This document shows, in pieces, positions 42,727 to 51,474 of a stretch of 64,000 nt of DNA (within the stretch, counting starts at the first letter, position 1; the number at the start of each line of letters is the position of its first letter). The notes beneath the pieces were generated by a model. It was not told the origin of the DNA and did not search any database. It saw only the letters and a list, made by a program, of their open reading frames with translations. Origin of the DNA: Bacillota bacterium (GTDB lineage: Bacteria; Bacillota; Clostridia; Lachnospirales; Lachnospiraceae); contig JAEZLZ010000103.1 in NCBI GenBank assembly GCA_023415055.1, positions 1 to 64,000 of the forward strand, in the 5' to 3' direction. The translations under genes were made by a program, and so were the position numbers.

Positions 42727-42917
42727 CTATTTTAAATCCTCCTTGTTCTTATAACAAAATGTGAAATCAACCTAAAAAAAGCTTAAGTAGCTCTTCAAAG
42801 TTATTATACTGGAAGTATCACAATTAATCCAGTTCCATTTCTTATCCTGAGGTAAGATATTCTCTCCTGATTTCTATTAATCTGAATTGCTTCCCTATTC
42901 AAATTTTTACCTTAGTC

Positions 42918-44558
42918 TTAATGATATCCCTGGTCTGGAAAATCAATATGCTTAAGGTAATAATCCTGGAAATCAGATTCCATAGACAGATGCACTTCCT
43001 TCGCACTTTGAATGATATTTCTTAAGCGTTTAACAAATTGGGGATCTCTTCCGTAGCTAAGCGCTCCTGCCAGGGAGCTGTTACCTATTGTAATCACCTT
43101 ATGCCTAAGCTCCTCCGGTAACAGTCCTATCACAACTGCTTTATTAAGATCAAGATCAAATCCGAAGCCCCCTGCCAGATATACCTTATCCAGCCCCGAA
43201 TACGATATCCCGTATCTGGTTAGAAGCATCTCTATTCCGGCTCGGATCGCCGCTTTCGCTAGCTGCAGTTCCCGCACATCCTTTTGCGTAAAGAGTATCC
43301 GGGTAGTTTCGTCCTTATATATTGGATAGCCGTGAGTAAAATAATCATCCGCTAGAAGACCGGTAGCATCCATGGCACCGGATTGCAGCAGCTCTGCACA
43401 CAGCTCTACCACACCGGTTCCGCAGATGCCTCTCGGTGTCTCGTTTTTTATTGTGCCAATGTGAAGCATTTGTCCAACTATTGTTACACGGTTGATTGCT
43501 CCCGGGATACTTGCCATACCGCAGGAAATATTGCCTCCCTCAAAAGCAGGTCCGGCGGCAGTGGAGCCGACGAGCAGCTTCTCCCTGTAACCGATCGCTA
43601 TCTCACCGTTTGTTCCCAGATCGATCAGCAGATTAATCCTATCGGTGCGATCAAAATTGCAGACACCAAGCCCGGCGACAATATCCCCACCTACAAAGGT
43701 CGAGATACCCGGCAGAATCGATACGGGAACCTCTTGAAGCTTCTCCATTCCTACCGCTACCAAAAAATCAGAAGCAGTCCCACTACATTCATCTATATAA
43801 TCATACTGAAATAATTCATGAAAGGACAGCTCTTCTACTTCGATGTTCATCGGAGAGAAAGGATATACTCCCAGATTATCACAGGGATAGCCCATCAGAA
43901 GATGGATCATGGTCGTATTACCGGCGATTGTAATACGGCGTATCGGTTCTGCCTTCTCTCCTGCCAGACGAAGCAGTTGCAGAATCCCTGTTTTTAAGCT
44001 TTGCCGAATGATATCTTTTAATTTGTTGCTCTTACCATCTATGCTTGCTTTCATTCTGGATACAATATCGGATCCGAAAGCTCTCTGTGGGTTCACACCG
44101 GAATACGTAGCCAGTGTGGTACCTGTCCGAGCATCAATTAACATAAATGCAAGAGTCGTCGTACCCAAATCAATTCCGATATAAGAGCCTTCCATATCCG
44201 TCGGATGTAAAGAAGCCAACGTGAAGGATTTACTGCTTTGTGTCAAAACCTGCATCTCATCCTCCCCGGATGAGAGCATACTTATCGTGATATCCTCCGT
44301 AGGATAAGCAGTGCAAGCCAGCCGTATGCCGTCTTCAAGCTCCTTCGGTGTGAGCCTTTTGTTGTCCACACTGCTGATTGCTACATGTCCTTCTAGAATC
44401 TTCACTTTACATTTGCCGCACGTTCCCCGTCCACCGCAGTCCGATGGATAGGATATTCCATGGCGTTGCATGGCGACATGGACACTCTCCTTACCGGAGG
44501 CTTCTATCGTGAACATTTCCTGCTTCTGCAAGATATGGATATCATAATTCTTCTCCAT
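42918..44558 (-). CDS. ASKHA-domain protein with N-terminal 2Fe-2S ferredoxin domain (DUF4445/RACo-like)
   Basis: A 546-residue protein. The N-terminal ferredoxin (about 1-95) has CGGRGTCGKC plus a later Cys in IRLACTAYP. The rest is an actin/hexokinase-like ATPase: YIGIDLGTTTLAFMLID, ITIAGNTTMIHLLMG, LLIDLGTNGEIAIG and VYLAGGFGFDLDL. This is the architecture of RACo/RamA-type reductive activators of corrinoid methyltransferases. No corrinoid protein or methyltransferase is beside it, so the client is unknown. AAGGAGAAG precedes the ATG. Two related promoter regions and a palindrome lie upstream. Confidence 0.92.
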   Translation of the reverse strand: MEKNYDIHILQKQEMFTIEASGKESVHVAMQRHGISYPSDCGGRGTCGKCKVKILEGHVAISSVDNKRLTPKELEDGIRLACTAYPTEDITISMLSSGEDEMQVLTQSSKSFTLASLHPTDMEGSYIGIDLGTTTLAFMLIDARTGTTLATYSGVNPQRAFGSDIVSRMKASIDGKSNKLKDIIRQSLKTGILQLLRLAGEKAEPIRRITIAGNTTMIHLLMGYPCDNLGVYPFSPMNIEVEELSFHELFQYDYIDECSGTASDFLVAVGMEKLQEVPVSILPGISTFVGGDIVAGLGVCNFDRTDRINLLIDLGTNGEIAIGYREKLLVGSTAAGPAFEGGNISCGMASIPGAINRVTIVGQMLHIGTIKNETPRGICGTGVVELCAELLQSGAMDATGLLADDYFTHGYPIYKDETTRILFTQKDVRELQLAKAAIRAGIEMLLTRYGISYSGLDKVYLAGGFGFDLDLNKAVVIGLLPEELRHKVITIGNSSLAGALSYGRDPQFVKRLRNIIQSAKEVHLSMESDFQDYYLKHIDFPDQGYH

Positions 44559-44591
44559 CCATCTTCTCCTTACTTTCTGTTCCTATGACTA

Positions 44592-44705
44592 AGTATGCTC
44601 ATTAAACCTTATTATACCATGAACTTCGTTCCTAGTCTTCAGCTCCGATCGTATACTTTCAAGCAAGCTTGAAGTATGCTCACTACGCTTTTATTATATC
44701 ATAAA
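44592..44705 (-). promoter_or_regulatory. Duplicated promoter-like segment upstream of the ASKHA gene
   Basis: Two imperfect copies of a segment of about 32 bases (44592-44623 and 44673-44705) share AGTATGCTCA and ATTATA (a minus-strand TATAAT) with a CAT-AA end. Between them lies a palindrome with ATACTT-CAAGC arms (44653-44677). They may be tandem promoters with a shared binding site. Confidence 0.45.
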
Positions 44706-44706
44706 T

Positions 44707-44737
44707 AAAAAAAATGTGCTGCAAGTCTGCAACACAT
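44707..44737 (-). terminator. Terminator of the tRNA unit
   Basis: On the minus strand TGTGTTGCA (44729-44736 region) pairs with TGCAGCACA, followed by a run of eight T. It follows tRNA-Met by seven bases. Confidence 0.9.
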
Positions 44738-44743
44738 TCCAAA

Positions 44744-44817
44744 TAGCGAAGGACGGATTTGAACCGCCGACACCGCGGGTATGAACCGCGTGCTCTCGCC
44801 AACTGAGCTACTTCGCC
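44744..44817 (-). tRNA. tRNA-Met (CAT)
   Basis: A 74-nt cloverleaf: acceptor GGCGAAG/CTTCGCT (first pair G-U), D arm GCTC/GAGC, anticodon arm CGCGG-TTCATAC-CCGCG with anticodon CAT, T arm GGCGG-TTCAAAT-CCGTC, discriminator A; CCA not encoded. It lacks the three G-C pairs and the C1-A72 mismatch of an initiator, so it is the elongator Met or, if lysidine-modified, Ile. Confidence 0.94.
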
Positions 44818-44872
44818 ATATTCAATTCATTCCCGATAAGAGCTCATCTCTTCTCAAGGGTTTTCATGAAAA

Positions 44873-44945
44873 TGGGACCTATAGGGCTCGAACCTATGAC
44901 CCTCTGCTTGTAAGGCAGATGCTCTCCCAGCTGAGCTAAGATCCC
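44873..44945 (-). tRNA. tRNA-Val (TAC)
   Basis: A 73-nt cloverleaf: acceptor GGGATCT/AGGTCCC, D arm GCTC/GAGC, anticodon arm TCTGC-CTTACAA-GCAGA with anticodon TAC, T arm ATAGG-TTCGAGC-CCTAT, discriminator A; CCA not encoded. It lies 55 bases upstream of tRNA-Met and both are probably one transcript. Confidence 0.96.
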
Positions 44946-45082
44946 TTTCGAAAGTACTTTTTCATTATATTCATTTGATCGCTCTTTGTCAAGAGGACAA
45001 TCTTTAAATTCTTCTAATTTTATAAAAAATTCAAACATAAAACGGGTCAGAAAAAGGCTTCTTCTTATTAATAAAGCGATGC

Positions 45083-45178
45083 GAGGCTGTATCCAAATAC
45101 TCATAATGATGGAAGGAAAGAATAACATGCATCCCAACCTGTTAAGCATACTTAGCAAGCTTATCAGGTTGGAATGCG
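45083..45178. repeat. Family B hairpin repeat, copy 2
   Basis: It begins GAGGCTGTATCCAAA and shares ATAATGAT and AGAATAACATGCA with copy 1 at 34546, but the stem is different: GCATCCCAACCTG (45129-45141) against CAGGTTGGAATGC (45165-45177). Changes on one side are mostly matched on the other. It follows helD on the minus strand. Confidence 0.7.
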
Positions 45179-45237
45179 CGTTCACATTGCTCACATTTGC
45201 CTATGCGTATACTGCACTGTTCGATGAACCGATTGCT

Positions 45238-47445
45238 TTAAAACTGCAGCAATCCGGACAGCTCCTTCCGGTAAATGATATGCAGCTCATGCAGTGCTCT
45301 TGTCGTTGCAACATACAGAAGCTTTGCATCCTCGTCCGAGGTATGATAGCTTTCCTCACTCGGATTCCAGATAATAACGCAGTCAAACTCCAAACCTTTT
45401 GTCATATGAATCGGTAATACCATATTACCGCTGCTAAAGGTCATCTCTTCGATATTATCCTCCCTGTGCTCAATCTTTACATGAGGACTTAAAAGCTTTG
45501 TTACCCTTTGAGTCTCCTCGATGGTACGGCATATGATTGCTATCGTATCGTATCCATCCTCCCTCATTTTCCTGATGCACTCTACCGTTCTTTGCACCAT
45601 TTGCTTCTCGTCCTCTGTCTTAATCAGAGCGACCTCTTTCCCATGACGGATGATCGGTTCGATATCATAAGTCTGAAAGGAACATTTTTTTAGTATTTTA
45701 CTTGCAAAATCCGAGATCTCCACTGTATTTCGATAGCTCTTTGCGAGAACATAAAAGCGATCCTTCTCGGGGTTAAATACCTCCTGCTTTAAGCTCTCCC
45801 AATCATTCATACCTGTGTCATAATAAATATTCTGCGATACGTCTCCCATAATGGTATAGGTGCAATTCTTAAACAGCTTCTTAAATATCTGGAAAAGCAT
45901 AACACCGAAGTCCTGTGCTTCATCTATGATGATATGGCTTACATATTCATAATCCCGGGTCATCTTAATTCTTCGTTTGATGTAGTTAAGCATTCCAAGA
46001 TCATAGATATCGATCTGCTTGCCCTTCAGCCGCTCAAGAAGCAGCTCAATTACATTCTCTCCGGCTATTTTGTAGCCGAGCTCTATATACTTACTTTGGT
46101 TTCGGCAGAGATCTTCCAGAAATTGAATATAGATTTGCATAAAGTCATATTTTCTATTACGATTTCCGAAATAGCTTTTGAAAAGGTTTACTTGTACTCG
46201 TAAATCCTCCTTCCGAAGTTCCGCCTCTTCTCCGATGGATTTTACCTTGTAGGCAAGGCGTTTATTTAAGAGATCGATCTTCTCCTGGAGTGGCAGCTCT
46301 TCAAAGAAATTCATGAAGTACAGGATCTCATCCTTGGAATATATAATTTGATCGTTAAGCTCAACAGACTCGGTATTGATTGCCTCGAGCTCATATTGCT
46401 TCATGAAGTGAACCAGAGCGCGGATAAAATCGATTGAGCCTTTGAACCGCTTGAGCTCTGAGTTCTCTTTCTCTTCGTTATGCTTATTCAGCTTCAGAAA
46501 GCTGTTCGCAAGCTTATATTTTCCCTTCTTATAATCAAAATCCTTGTCCAGTAAGAGGAGTAAGAAATCCTCCATCGTCATCTGATTAACATTATAGACA
46601 TCCAGATTAGGCAATACTCCGGTGATATAATTAAGTAGCATCTTGTTACTGCCGATGATATAGAATTCATCCGGTCTCAGCTTTTCTTTATAGTTATATA
46701 AAATATACGAGATACGGTGCATCGCTACAGTCGTCTTACCGCTTCCTGCCACACCCTGTACAATAACGCTGTGCCAGGGAGTATCGCGGATGATATCGTT
46801 TTGCTCTTTTTGAATCGTAGCAATGATCTCTCCCAGAACGACTTCCTTGTTCTTGCTAAGATACTTAGTCAGGAATTCATCATTGGCAATCACATCCGAG
46901 TCATAAAAGTCGATCAGCTTACCCTGCTCGATCTCATAGGTCCTTTTCAGAAATAGCTCTATCTCGATCCTCTCTCCGAACGGGGTAGGGTAGGAGCTCT
47001 TTCCGATATCACTTTCATAATAAACACTGGAGATTGGTGCTCTCCAATCAATAATCAGATTCTCAGTAATATTCTTACGAACACCATTCTTACCAAGATA
47101 CAGGCTATAGGCGACCTTATCTCCGACTTCCTTATAATCAATCCTTCCGAAGTACGGTTTCTTCAGTGCCAATCGGTTTTTATTCAGTGTCCGTTCAATC
47201 TGTGACTTCATATCCAGTCCGATCACCAAATCATTATGCAGCTCCGGATTCGCAGAACGATAATTATCATATAATTCCTTGGTCTCGGCACTGAGGTCTA
47301 TGAATTCCTTTTGGTATTTATCAATATTTTGTTGTATTACTTCAATGCATTGCTCCAGATGCTTCTCTTCCAGCTTACGTTCCAGGCCGGAGCTCATACT
47401 GCCTTCTGCAGCTTCCAGTTCCTTTAATTTTCTTGCTTCCTGCAT
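45238..47445 (-). CDS. helD: HelD-like UvrD-family helicase
   Basis: About 735 residues. An N-terminal coiled coil (EARKLKELEAAEGSMSSGLERKLEEK) that in HelD reaches into RNA polymerase is followed by superfamily 1 helicase motifs: Walker A VQGVAGSGKTTVAMHRI, Walker B HIIIDEAQDFG, SYRNTVEIS, and a C-terminal TKGLEFDCVIIW / LYVATTRAL block. HelD releases stalled RNA polymerase from nucleic acid. The ATG at 47445 is chosen because AAGGAGG is five bases upstream. Single-gene unit between two hairpin repeats of families A and B. Confidence 0.92.
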   Translation of the reverse strand: MQEARKLKELEAAEGSMSSGLERKLEEKHLEQCIEVIQQNIDKYQKEFIDLSAETKELYDNYRSANPELHNDLVIGLDMKSQIERTLNKNRLALKKPYFGRIDYKEVGDKVAYSLYLGKNGVRKNITENLIIDWRAPISSVYYESDIGKSSYPTPFGERIEIELFLKRTYEIEQGKLIDFYDSDVIANDEFLTKYLSKNKEVVLGEIIATIQKEQNDIIRDTPWHSVIVQGVAGSGKTTVAMHRISYILYNYKEKLRPDEFYIIGSNKMLLNYITGVLPNLDVYNVNQMTMEDFLLLLLDKDFDYKKGKYKLANSFLKLNKHNEEKENSELKRFKGSIDFIRALVHFMKQYELEAINTESVELNDQIIYSKDEILYFMNFFEELPLQEKIDLLNKRLAYKVKSIGEEAELRKEDLRVQVNLFKSYFGNRNRKYDFMQIYIQFLEDLCRNQSKYIELGYKIAGENVIELLLERLKGKQIDIYDLGMLNYIKRRIKMTRDYEYVSHIIIDEAQDFGVMLFQIFKKLFKNCTYTIMGDVSQNIYYDTGMNDWESLKQEVFNPEKDRFYVLAKSYRNTVEISDFASKILKKCSFQTYDIEPIIRHGKEVALIKTEDEKQMVQRTVECIRKMREDGYDTIAIICRTIEETQRVTKLLSPHVKIEHREDNIEEMTFSSGNMVLPIHMTKGLEFDCVIIWNPSEESYHTSDEDAKLLYVATTRALHELHIIYRKELSGLLQF

Positions 47446-47503
47446 ATTAGCCTCCTTACGAATCATTGTTTATGATGATTTGGCAAACTCAAAATTTATG
47501 ATG

Positions 47504-47612
47504 AAAGTGTCAAAAGCATTTTAGGTGTTTTCCTGATACAATAGATTGCTATTGCAAGCTTGCATATTTGTCTATTGTATTAGGAAGAGTGCACAGCGCC
47601 TTCTGACACTTT
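47504..47612. repeat. Family A hairpin repeat, copy 2
   Basis: Outer arms AAAGTGTCAAAAG (47504-47516) and CTTCTGACACTTT (47600-47612), inner stem TTCCTGATACAATAGA against TCTATTGTATTAGGAA, loop with TTGCTATTGCAAGCTTGCAT. Architecture and loop match copy 1 at 42041, while the inner stem sequence differs but still pairs. It lies upstream of helD. Confidence 0.8.
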
Positions 47613-47697
47613 AAGTCTACTATGGAAAAAAAATATTACTAGACTTTTTCTTTCACCTGTGGTATGATGCACAATGTAGTGTGCCTACATGAAGCTG

Positions 47698-47725
47698 GAA
47701 GCTGTCAGAATATTCTGACAGCTTC
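47698..47725. terminator. Perfect 28-bp palindrome with T run
   Basis: GAAGCTGTCAGAAT and its exact complement form a continuous stem, followed on the plus strand by TTTTTAT. On the minus strand it follows the ABC permease gene, but without a T run there. A second small hairpin (TCCAGC-GAA-GCTGGA) lies at 47743-47757. Confidence 0.6.
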
Positions 47726-47782
47726 TTTTTATGTGCAGTGTGTCCAGCGAAGCTGGATCACACTTGCCCAGGCACCACTTTA

Positions 47783-48562
47783 TCACGAACCGGTTGATTT
47801 ATAATGTCTCACACCAAATCTCCATAGGCCGTAACAGGGAAGGGAAAACAGACACCCCACGAGCGGCAGGAGCATATACTGCCAGACCTGCGTCTTTCCG
47901 GTAATATACAAGAATGGATAATATTGAAACAAGGCATACGGTACAAGGAAGGTACAGAAACGAAGTACTCCCTTTCCGTAGATGTCAACCGGATATTTTC
48001 CGTACTCTCTGGCACCGTCGGTCAGAATGTTCATAAATTCCAATCCCTCCAGAGTAAAAAAACAGATACCGGCATAAATAATAAATAGGCATCCGAAGAT
48101 AACCGTTCCTCCAATAATCATCAGAATAACTGTGATAATCTTGGTTGCATCCCAGTGAATCCCGGAAGATTTCACGCCGTACACCAGCATCAGAATAGCT
48201 TGAAGCATTCGTCCGATCCTTGTAAATTCCATTTTCCCTGATACCACCTGTAGGATAATGCCTCTTGGTCGCAACAACATACGGTCAAATTCTCCGTTAC
48301 CGATCGTTGACGCAAAGAGATCAAAGCCCCGCATAAACATCTCAGCCAAAGAATAGCTCATTAATATAATTGAAAAGCAAAGGAGCACCTCACTGAAGGT
48401 ATAGCCTTTCACTCTTTGAAAACGTTCAAACATAAACAATATGCCAAGGAATACATTAAAGGACACCAAAAATTGTCCGATGGTAGTCAATAAGAAGGAT
48501 AGCTTGTACTGCATGGCACCCTTCAGATGTATCCCGAAAAATTTCAGGTATAATCTCATCAT
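47783..48562 (-). CDS. ABC-2 type permease (second subunit)
   Basis: A 259-residue membrane protein with about six helices. The short cytoplasmic N-terminus, GRGFDLFASTIGNGEFDRMLLRPRG-type loop (here FDLFASTIGNGEFDRMLLRP) and the ending PCYGLWRFGVRHYKSTGS match the ABC-2 family 6 permeases, which work in pairs with a dedicated ATPase. It lies 81 bases downstream of the other permease gene and is last in the three-gene unit. Substrate unknown. GGGGGAAA precedes the ATG. Confidence 0.85.
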   Translation of the reverse strand: MMRLYLKFFGIHLKGAMQYKLSFLLTTIGQFLVSFNVFLGILFMFERFQRVKGYTFSEVLLCFSIILMSYSLAEMFMRGFDLFASTIGNGEFDRMLLRPRGIILQVVSGKMEFTRIGRMLQAILMLVYGVKSSGIHWDATKIITVILMIIGGTVIFGCLFIIYAGICFFTLEGLEFMNILTDGAREYGKYPVDIYGKGVLRFCTFLVPYALFQYYPFLYITGKTQVWQYMLLPLVGCLFSLPCYGLWRFGVRHYKSTGS

Positions 48563-48643
48563 TTTCCCCCATTTCTTAGCTTTATTTAAGAGGTTATTTC
48601 AAAATATTTATCTAGCTTCCGATAAACCTTAACGCGAAAGCCT

Positions 48644-49477
48644 CTAGCCTCCCTGAACCACAACTCTCTTAAGTGCAACTGACATAAGACGTCTTCCGGC
48701 CCAGATCAGCACTACAATCCAAAACAATTGTAGGCCTGCTCTTTCAAAGATTTGTGTTCCGCTAATATCTCCAGAATAGATTCTAAGCGGAACATTCTGC
48801 ATAGAGGCAAAGGGAAGCAGCTCAATCACCTGACGGATGCCTCCCGGTAGGAACGGCAAAGGAATTACTGCTCCTGCAAAAAATTCAACCAATGACACCG
48901 ATACCATCCGGACTCCCACCGATGAATATGTGAAAAAGGTCGCGATATAGACTAACATGCCATATGCCAGTACCACTAAAAAGCTTAAAACTCCTGTAAT
49001 TAAAAACCATACACCCGCCATGATACCGGCGGGCAGTCGGATACCGTAGGGAGCAGGCAAAAATACAGCAAACAGCAAGATTGGCATACATCGCAGCACA
49101 GCCTTCGATAAACGGTTCGCCATACTTCGAAAGAACCACATAGAATAAAGGTCCAGCGGTCTGCATAGCTCATAAGCAATACTGCCTTCCGTGATTGACT
49201 GAAAGATGTCATTTTCAAAAATCCAACCCATAAATAGGGCTAGAAATGCTTGTTGTAGCCACAGGTAAGAGGCTAATGATTGAAAAGACATCGGGAAGGA
49301 AGCCCCGTCCACTTCATAAAAAGCCTTGTAGAGCAATAATCCCATGATTCCCCATACAAACTGTGTCGCTATTCCGGCTGCCGCAGCTGCCCTGTACTGA
49401 AGGCCTGCGATGAATTTGATACGGAATAGGGAGAGATATTCTGACAAATTATATTTTTCGGATATTTTCTTATCCAC
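48644..49477 (-). CDS. ABC-2 type permease (first subunit)
   Basis: A 277-residue membrane protein with about six helices, related to but distinct from the next permease; the shared loop is FENDIFQSITEGSIAYELCRPLDLY. The start codon is probably GTG (49477), with GGAG about ten bases upstream. With the neighbouring permease and the ATPase at 49593 it makes a complete exporter. Confidence 0.83.
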   Translation of the reverse strand: MDKKISEKYNLSEYLSLFRIKFIAGLQYRAAAAAGIATQFVWGIMGLLLYKAFYEVDGASFPMSFQSLASYLWLQQAFLALFMGWIFENDIFQSITEGSIAYELCRPLDLYSMWFFRSMANRLSKAVLRCMPILLFAVFLPAPYGIRLPAGIMAGVWFLITGVLSFLVVLAYGMLVYIATFFTYSSVGVRMVSVSLVEFFAGAVIPLPFLPGGIRQVIELLPFASMQNVPLRIYSGDISGTQIFERAGLQLFWIVVLIWAGRRLMSVALKRVVVQGG

Positions 49478-49592
49478 AACAAATCAACTCCAATCCTCTC
49501 TGCCACCTCAATCGATACTTCGTGCCAAGTAACCTTATCGATCGATTAATGGGCATGGTAATTTCCCTCTCTTTCGTAAAAGAGTGGGTATA

Positions 49593-50567
49593 TTATATCT
49601 GATATTGGTGATAAAGCTTTGCGACGGTCTCGTCAATCGAAGAAGCGTCTACCGATAGATCGATAACCTCTACTTGTCTGGAAATCTGTGATATTGCATC
49701 GGAAACACTGAGTACCGACAAGTCAATATCGAATTCTGCCAGCTGATTGCTGATGGATAACGGCTGCATTCCTTCACAGGGTATTATCGTTCCTCCGCCA
49801 TGTTCAACGGTAAGCCGCTTATTGGTAGCAAACTGTTTACGTATCTCCTCCAGACTGCCATCCATAAGTATCTTCCCCTTACCGATCAGTATAATCCTCT
49901 TTGTCAGAGTCTCTATGTCCTGCATGTCATGGGTAGTAAGGATTACGGTAGTCTTATGTGTCTTGTTACGCTCCAGAATAAAATCTCGGACAGCCAGCTT
50001 GGATACTGCATCAAGTCCGATGGTAGGCTCGTCCAGAAATAAGAGCCTTGGACTGTGAAGCAGGGAAGCAGCAAGCTCGCAGCGCATGCGCTGGCCTAAG
50101 GACAGCTGCCTGGTAGGTGTCCTTATAATCTCTGAGAGATTCAATAAGGTAACCAGCTCCTCCCTATTGTTGTTGTAAACCTTTGTTGGAATTTTGTAAA
50201 TGTCCCGCAGTAGTTCAAAGGAATCAATCACAGGCACATCCCACCATAGCTGGGAGCGTTGACCGAAGACAACTCCGATTTCCCTTACATGTGCTGTTCT
50301 GTCTTTCCAGGGAACTCTTCCATCGATGCTACAGTATCCGCTGTCAGGAGTTAAGATCCCACTTAACACCTTAATCGTACTGCTCTTACCTGCACCGTTG
50401 GGACCGATATACCCGACCATTTCTCCATCCCCAATGGTAAAAGAGATATCGTCGAGCGCTTTGATGCATTCATACTGCTTGTGAAATAAAGCCTTGAATG
50501 CCTCTGAGAATCCGGCATTGCGCCGGCTGACCTTGAAGGTCTTAGAGACGTGTTCCACTTGAATCAT
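49593..50567 (-). CDS. ABC exporter ATPase
   Basis: A 324-residue ATPase of the ABC-2 exporter group. Walker A GYIGPNGAGKSSTIKVLSG, signature RQLSLGQRMRCELAASLL (LSLGQ), Walker B LLFLDEPTIGLDA and switch His in LTTHDMQDIE are intact. The C-terminal tail of about 90 residues (VEHGGGTIIPCEG onward) is typical of the subgroup paired with ABC-2 family 6 permeases. CAGGAGG precedes the ATG; first gene of the unit, 115 bases before the first permease. Cargo unknown. Confidence 0.92.
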   Translation of the reverse strand: MIQVEHVSKTFKVSRRNAGFSEAFKALFHKQYECIKALDDISFTIGDGEMVGYIGPNGAGKSSTIKVLSGILTPDSGYCSIDGRVPWKDRTAHVREIGVVFGQRSQLWWDVPVIDSFELLRDIYKIPTKVYNNNREELVTLLNLSEIIRTPTRQLSLGQRMRCELAASLLHSPRLLFLDEPTIGLDAVSKLAVRDFILERNKTHKTTVILTTHDMQDIETLTKRIILIGKGKILMDGSLEEIRKQFATNKRLTVEHGGGTIIPCEGMQPLSISNQLAEFDIDLSVLSVSDAISQISRQVEVIDLSVDASSIDETVAKLYHQYQI

Positions 50568-50719
50568 ATTGTTCCTCCTGGTAGTAATATTTTTTCAAAT
50601 ATCTTGCCAAGCGACGGCGTACCAGACCGGTACACTTTTTTTCTTGGATTTTGCCAAGAAAACCCGTGGTTAATATTTAATTTAGCGAAAAATTATTCTA
50701 GCACGACACACAAATATTG

Positions 50720-51319
50720 TCAACTGATTTTCATCTCATTTTTCATCAAAAGATATTCCTTTGGTGATAGATTGAATTCTCCGAGACGAAACTTATCCTC
50801 CTCGTAATGTAGTATATTAATACAGGTATTCTTAAGGATTATCTTCCCTGTACCAGTTTTACCACTGCTTAAGACGGATAATACCGAATTGATGGAAGCG
50901 CCGTGGGATACCATAATGATATTATCCTTCGGGAAGCGTTTTGCATATGTATAAAGGGAACCGAACATCCGCTCACAAAGCTTGTCCCAGGGTTCCTTAT
51001 CGTCCTTTTCGCCGGAGGCATAAAAGGCTTCCCTCTCCTGCGGTGTCATTCCGGATACCTTTGAGAAGTCACGCTCGGTAATTCCCACTTCGGTAATCAG
51101 TTTCGAGATTCCCAACTGCGAAGCGATAATCTCTCCCGTCCTTCTGGCACGAATTAATGGACTTGTGACCACTGCCTCAAACCGCTCCCCGGCTAATGCC
51201 AGACCGCATTCCTCTGCCTGAAGAATCCCTGTCTCATTTAAAGCGATGTCTTCTCTTCCCTGAAACCTGCCCTGTCGATTCCAATCTGTCTCTCCATGTC
51301 TGATCAAGTATATCTTCAT
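50720..51319 (-). CDS. Histidine phosphatase (phosphoglycerate-mutase-like)
   Basis: About 199 residues of the branch 1 histidine phosphatase superfamily. The catalytic RHG motif is MKIYLIRHGETDWN (His9), followed by GRFQGREDIALNETG, the Arg in VVTSPLIRARRTGE, and the second His in NIIMVSHGASINS. Members include phosphoglycerate mutases, alpha-ribazole phosphatases and broad phosphatases; the sequence does not tell which. GGAGTG precedes the ATG at 51319. The stop of this gene is followed by AT-rich sequence; it is upstream of the ABC exporter on the same strand. Confidence 0.9.
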   Translation of the reverse strand: MKIYLIRHGETDWNRQGRFQGREDIALNETGILQAEECGLALAGERFEAVVTSPLIRARRTGEIIASQLGISKLITEVGITERDFSKVSGMTPQEREAFYASGEKDDKEPWDKLCERMFGSLYTYAKRFPKDNIIMVSHGASINSVLSVLSSGKTGTGKIILKNTCINILHYEEDKFRLGEFNLSPKEYLLMKNEMKIS

Positions 51320-51410
51320 ATTGTTCACTCCGGTATCTTAATATTACTCTATTCTATCTTATGTGCCTCAGATTTTCCACAAAAACTTTTACTCTTTCGT
51401 TCTATTGAAT

Positions 51411-51456
51411 AAAAAGCATCCCAAGGGTCCGATCTCTTGCCTGACCCCTGGGATGC
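51411..51456 (-). terminator. Terminator of the pflB-pflA operon
   Basis: GCATCCCAAGGGTCC (51416-51430) and its near complement (GACCCCTGGGATGC, to 51456) form a stem with TTTTTATT following on the minus strand, about 20 bases after the pflA stop codon. Confidence 0.85.
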
Positions 51457-51474
51457 ATAGGATGTTTTATACTA

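Noticed and set aside
44744..44817. Initiator tRNA-fMet
   Set aside because: The anticodon stem lacks the three G-C pairs and the first acceptor pair is not the C-A mismatch of an initiator.
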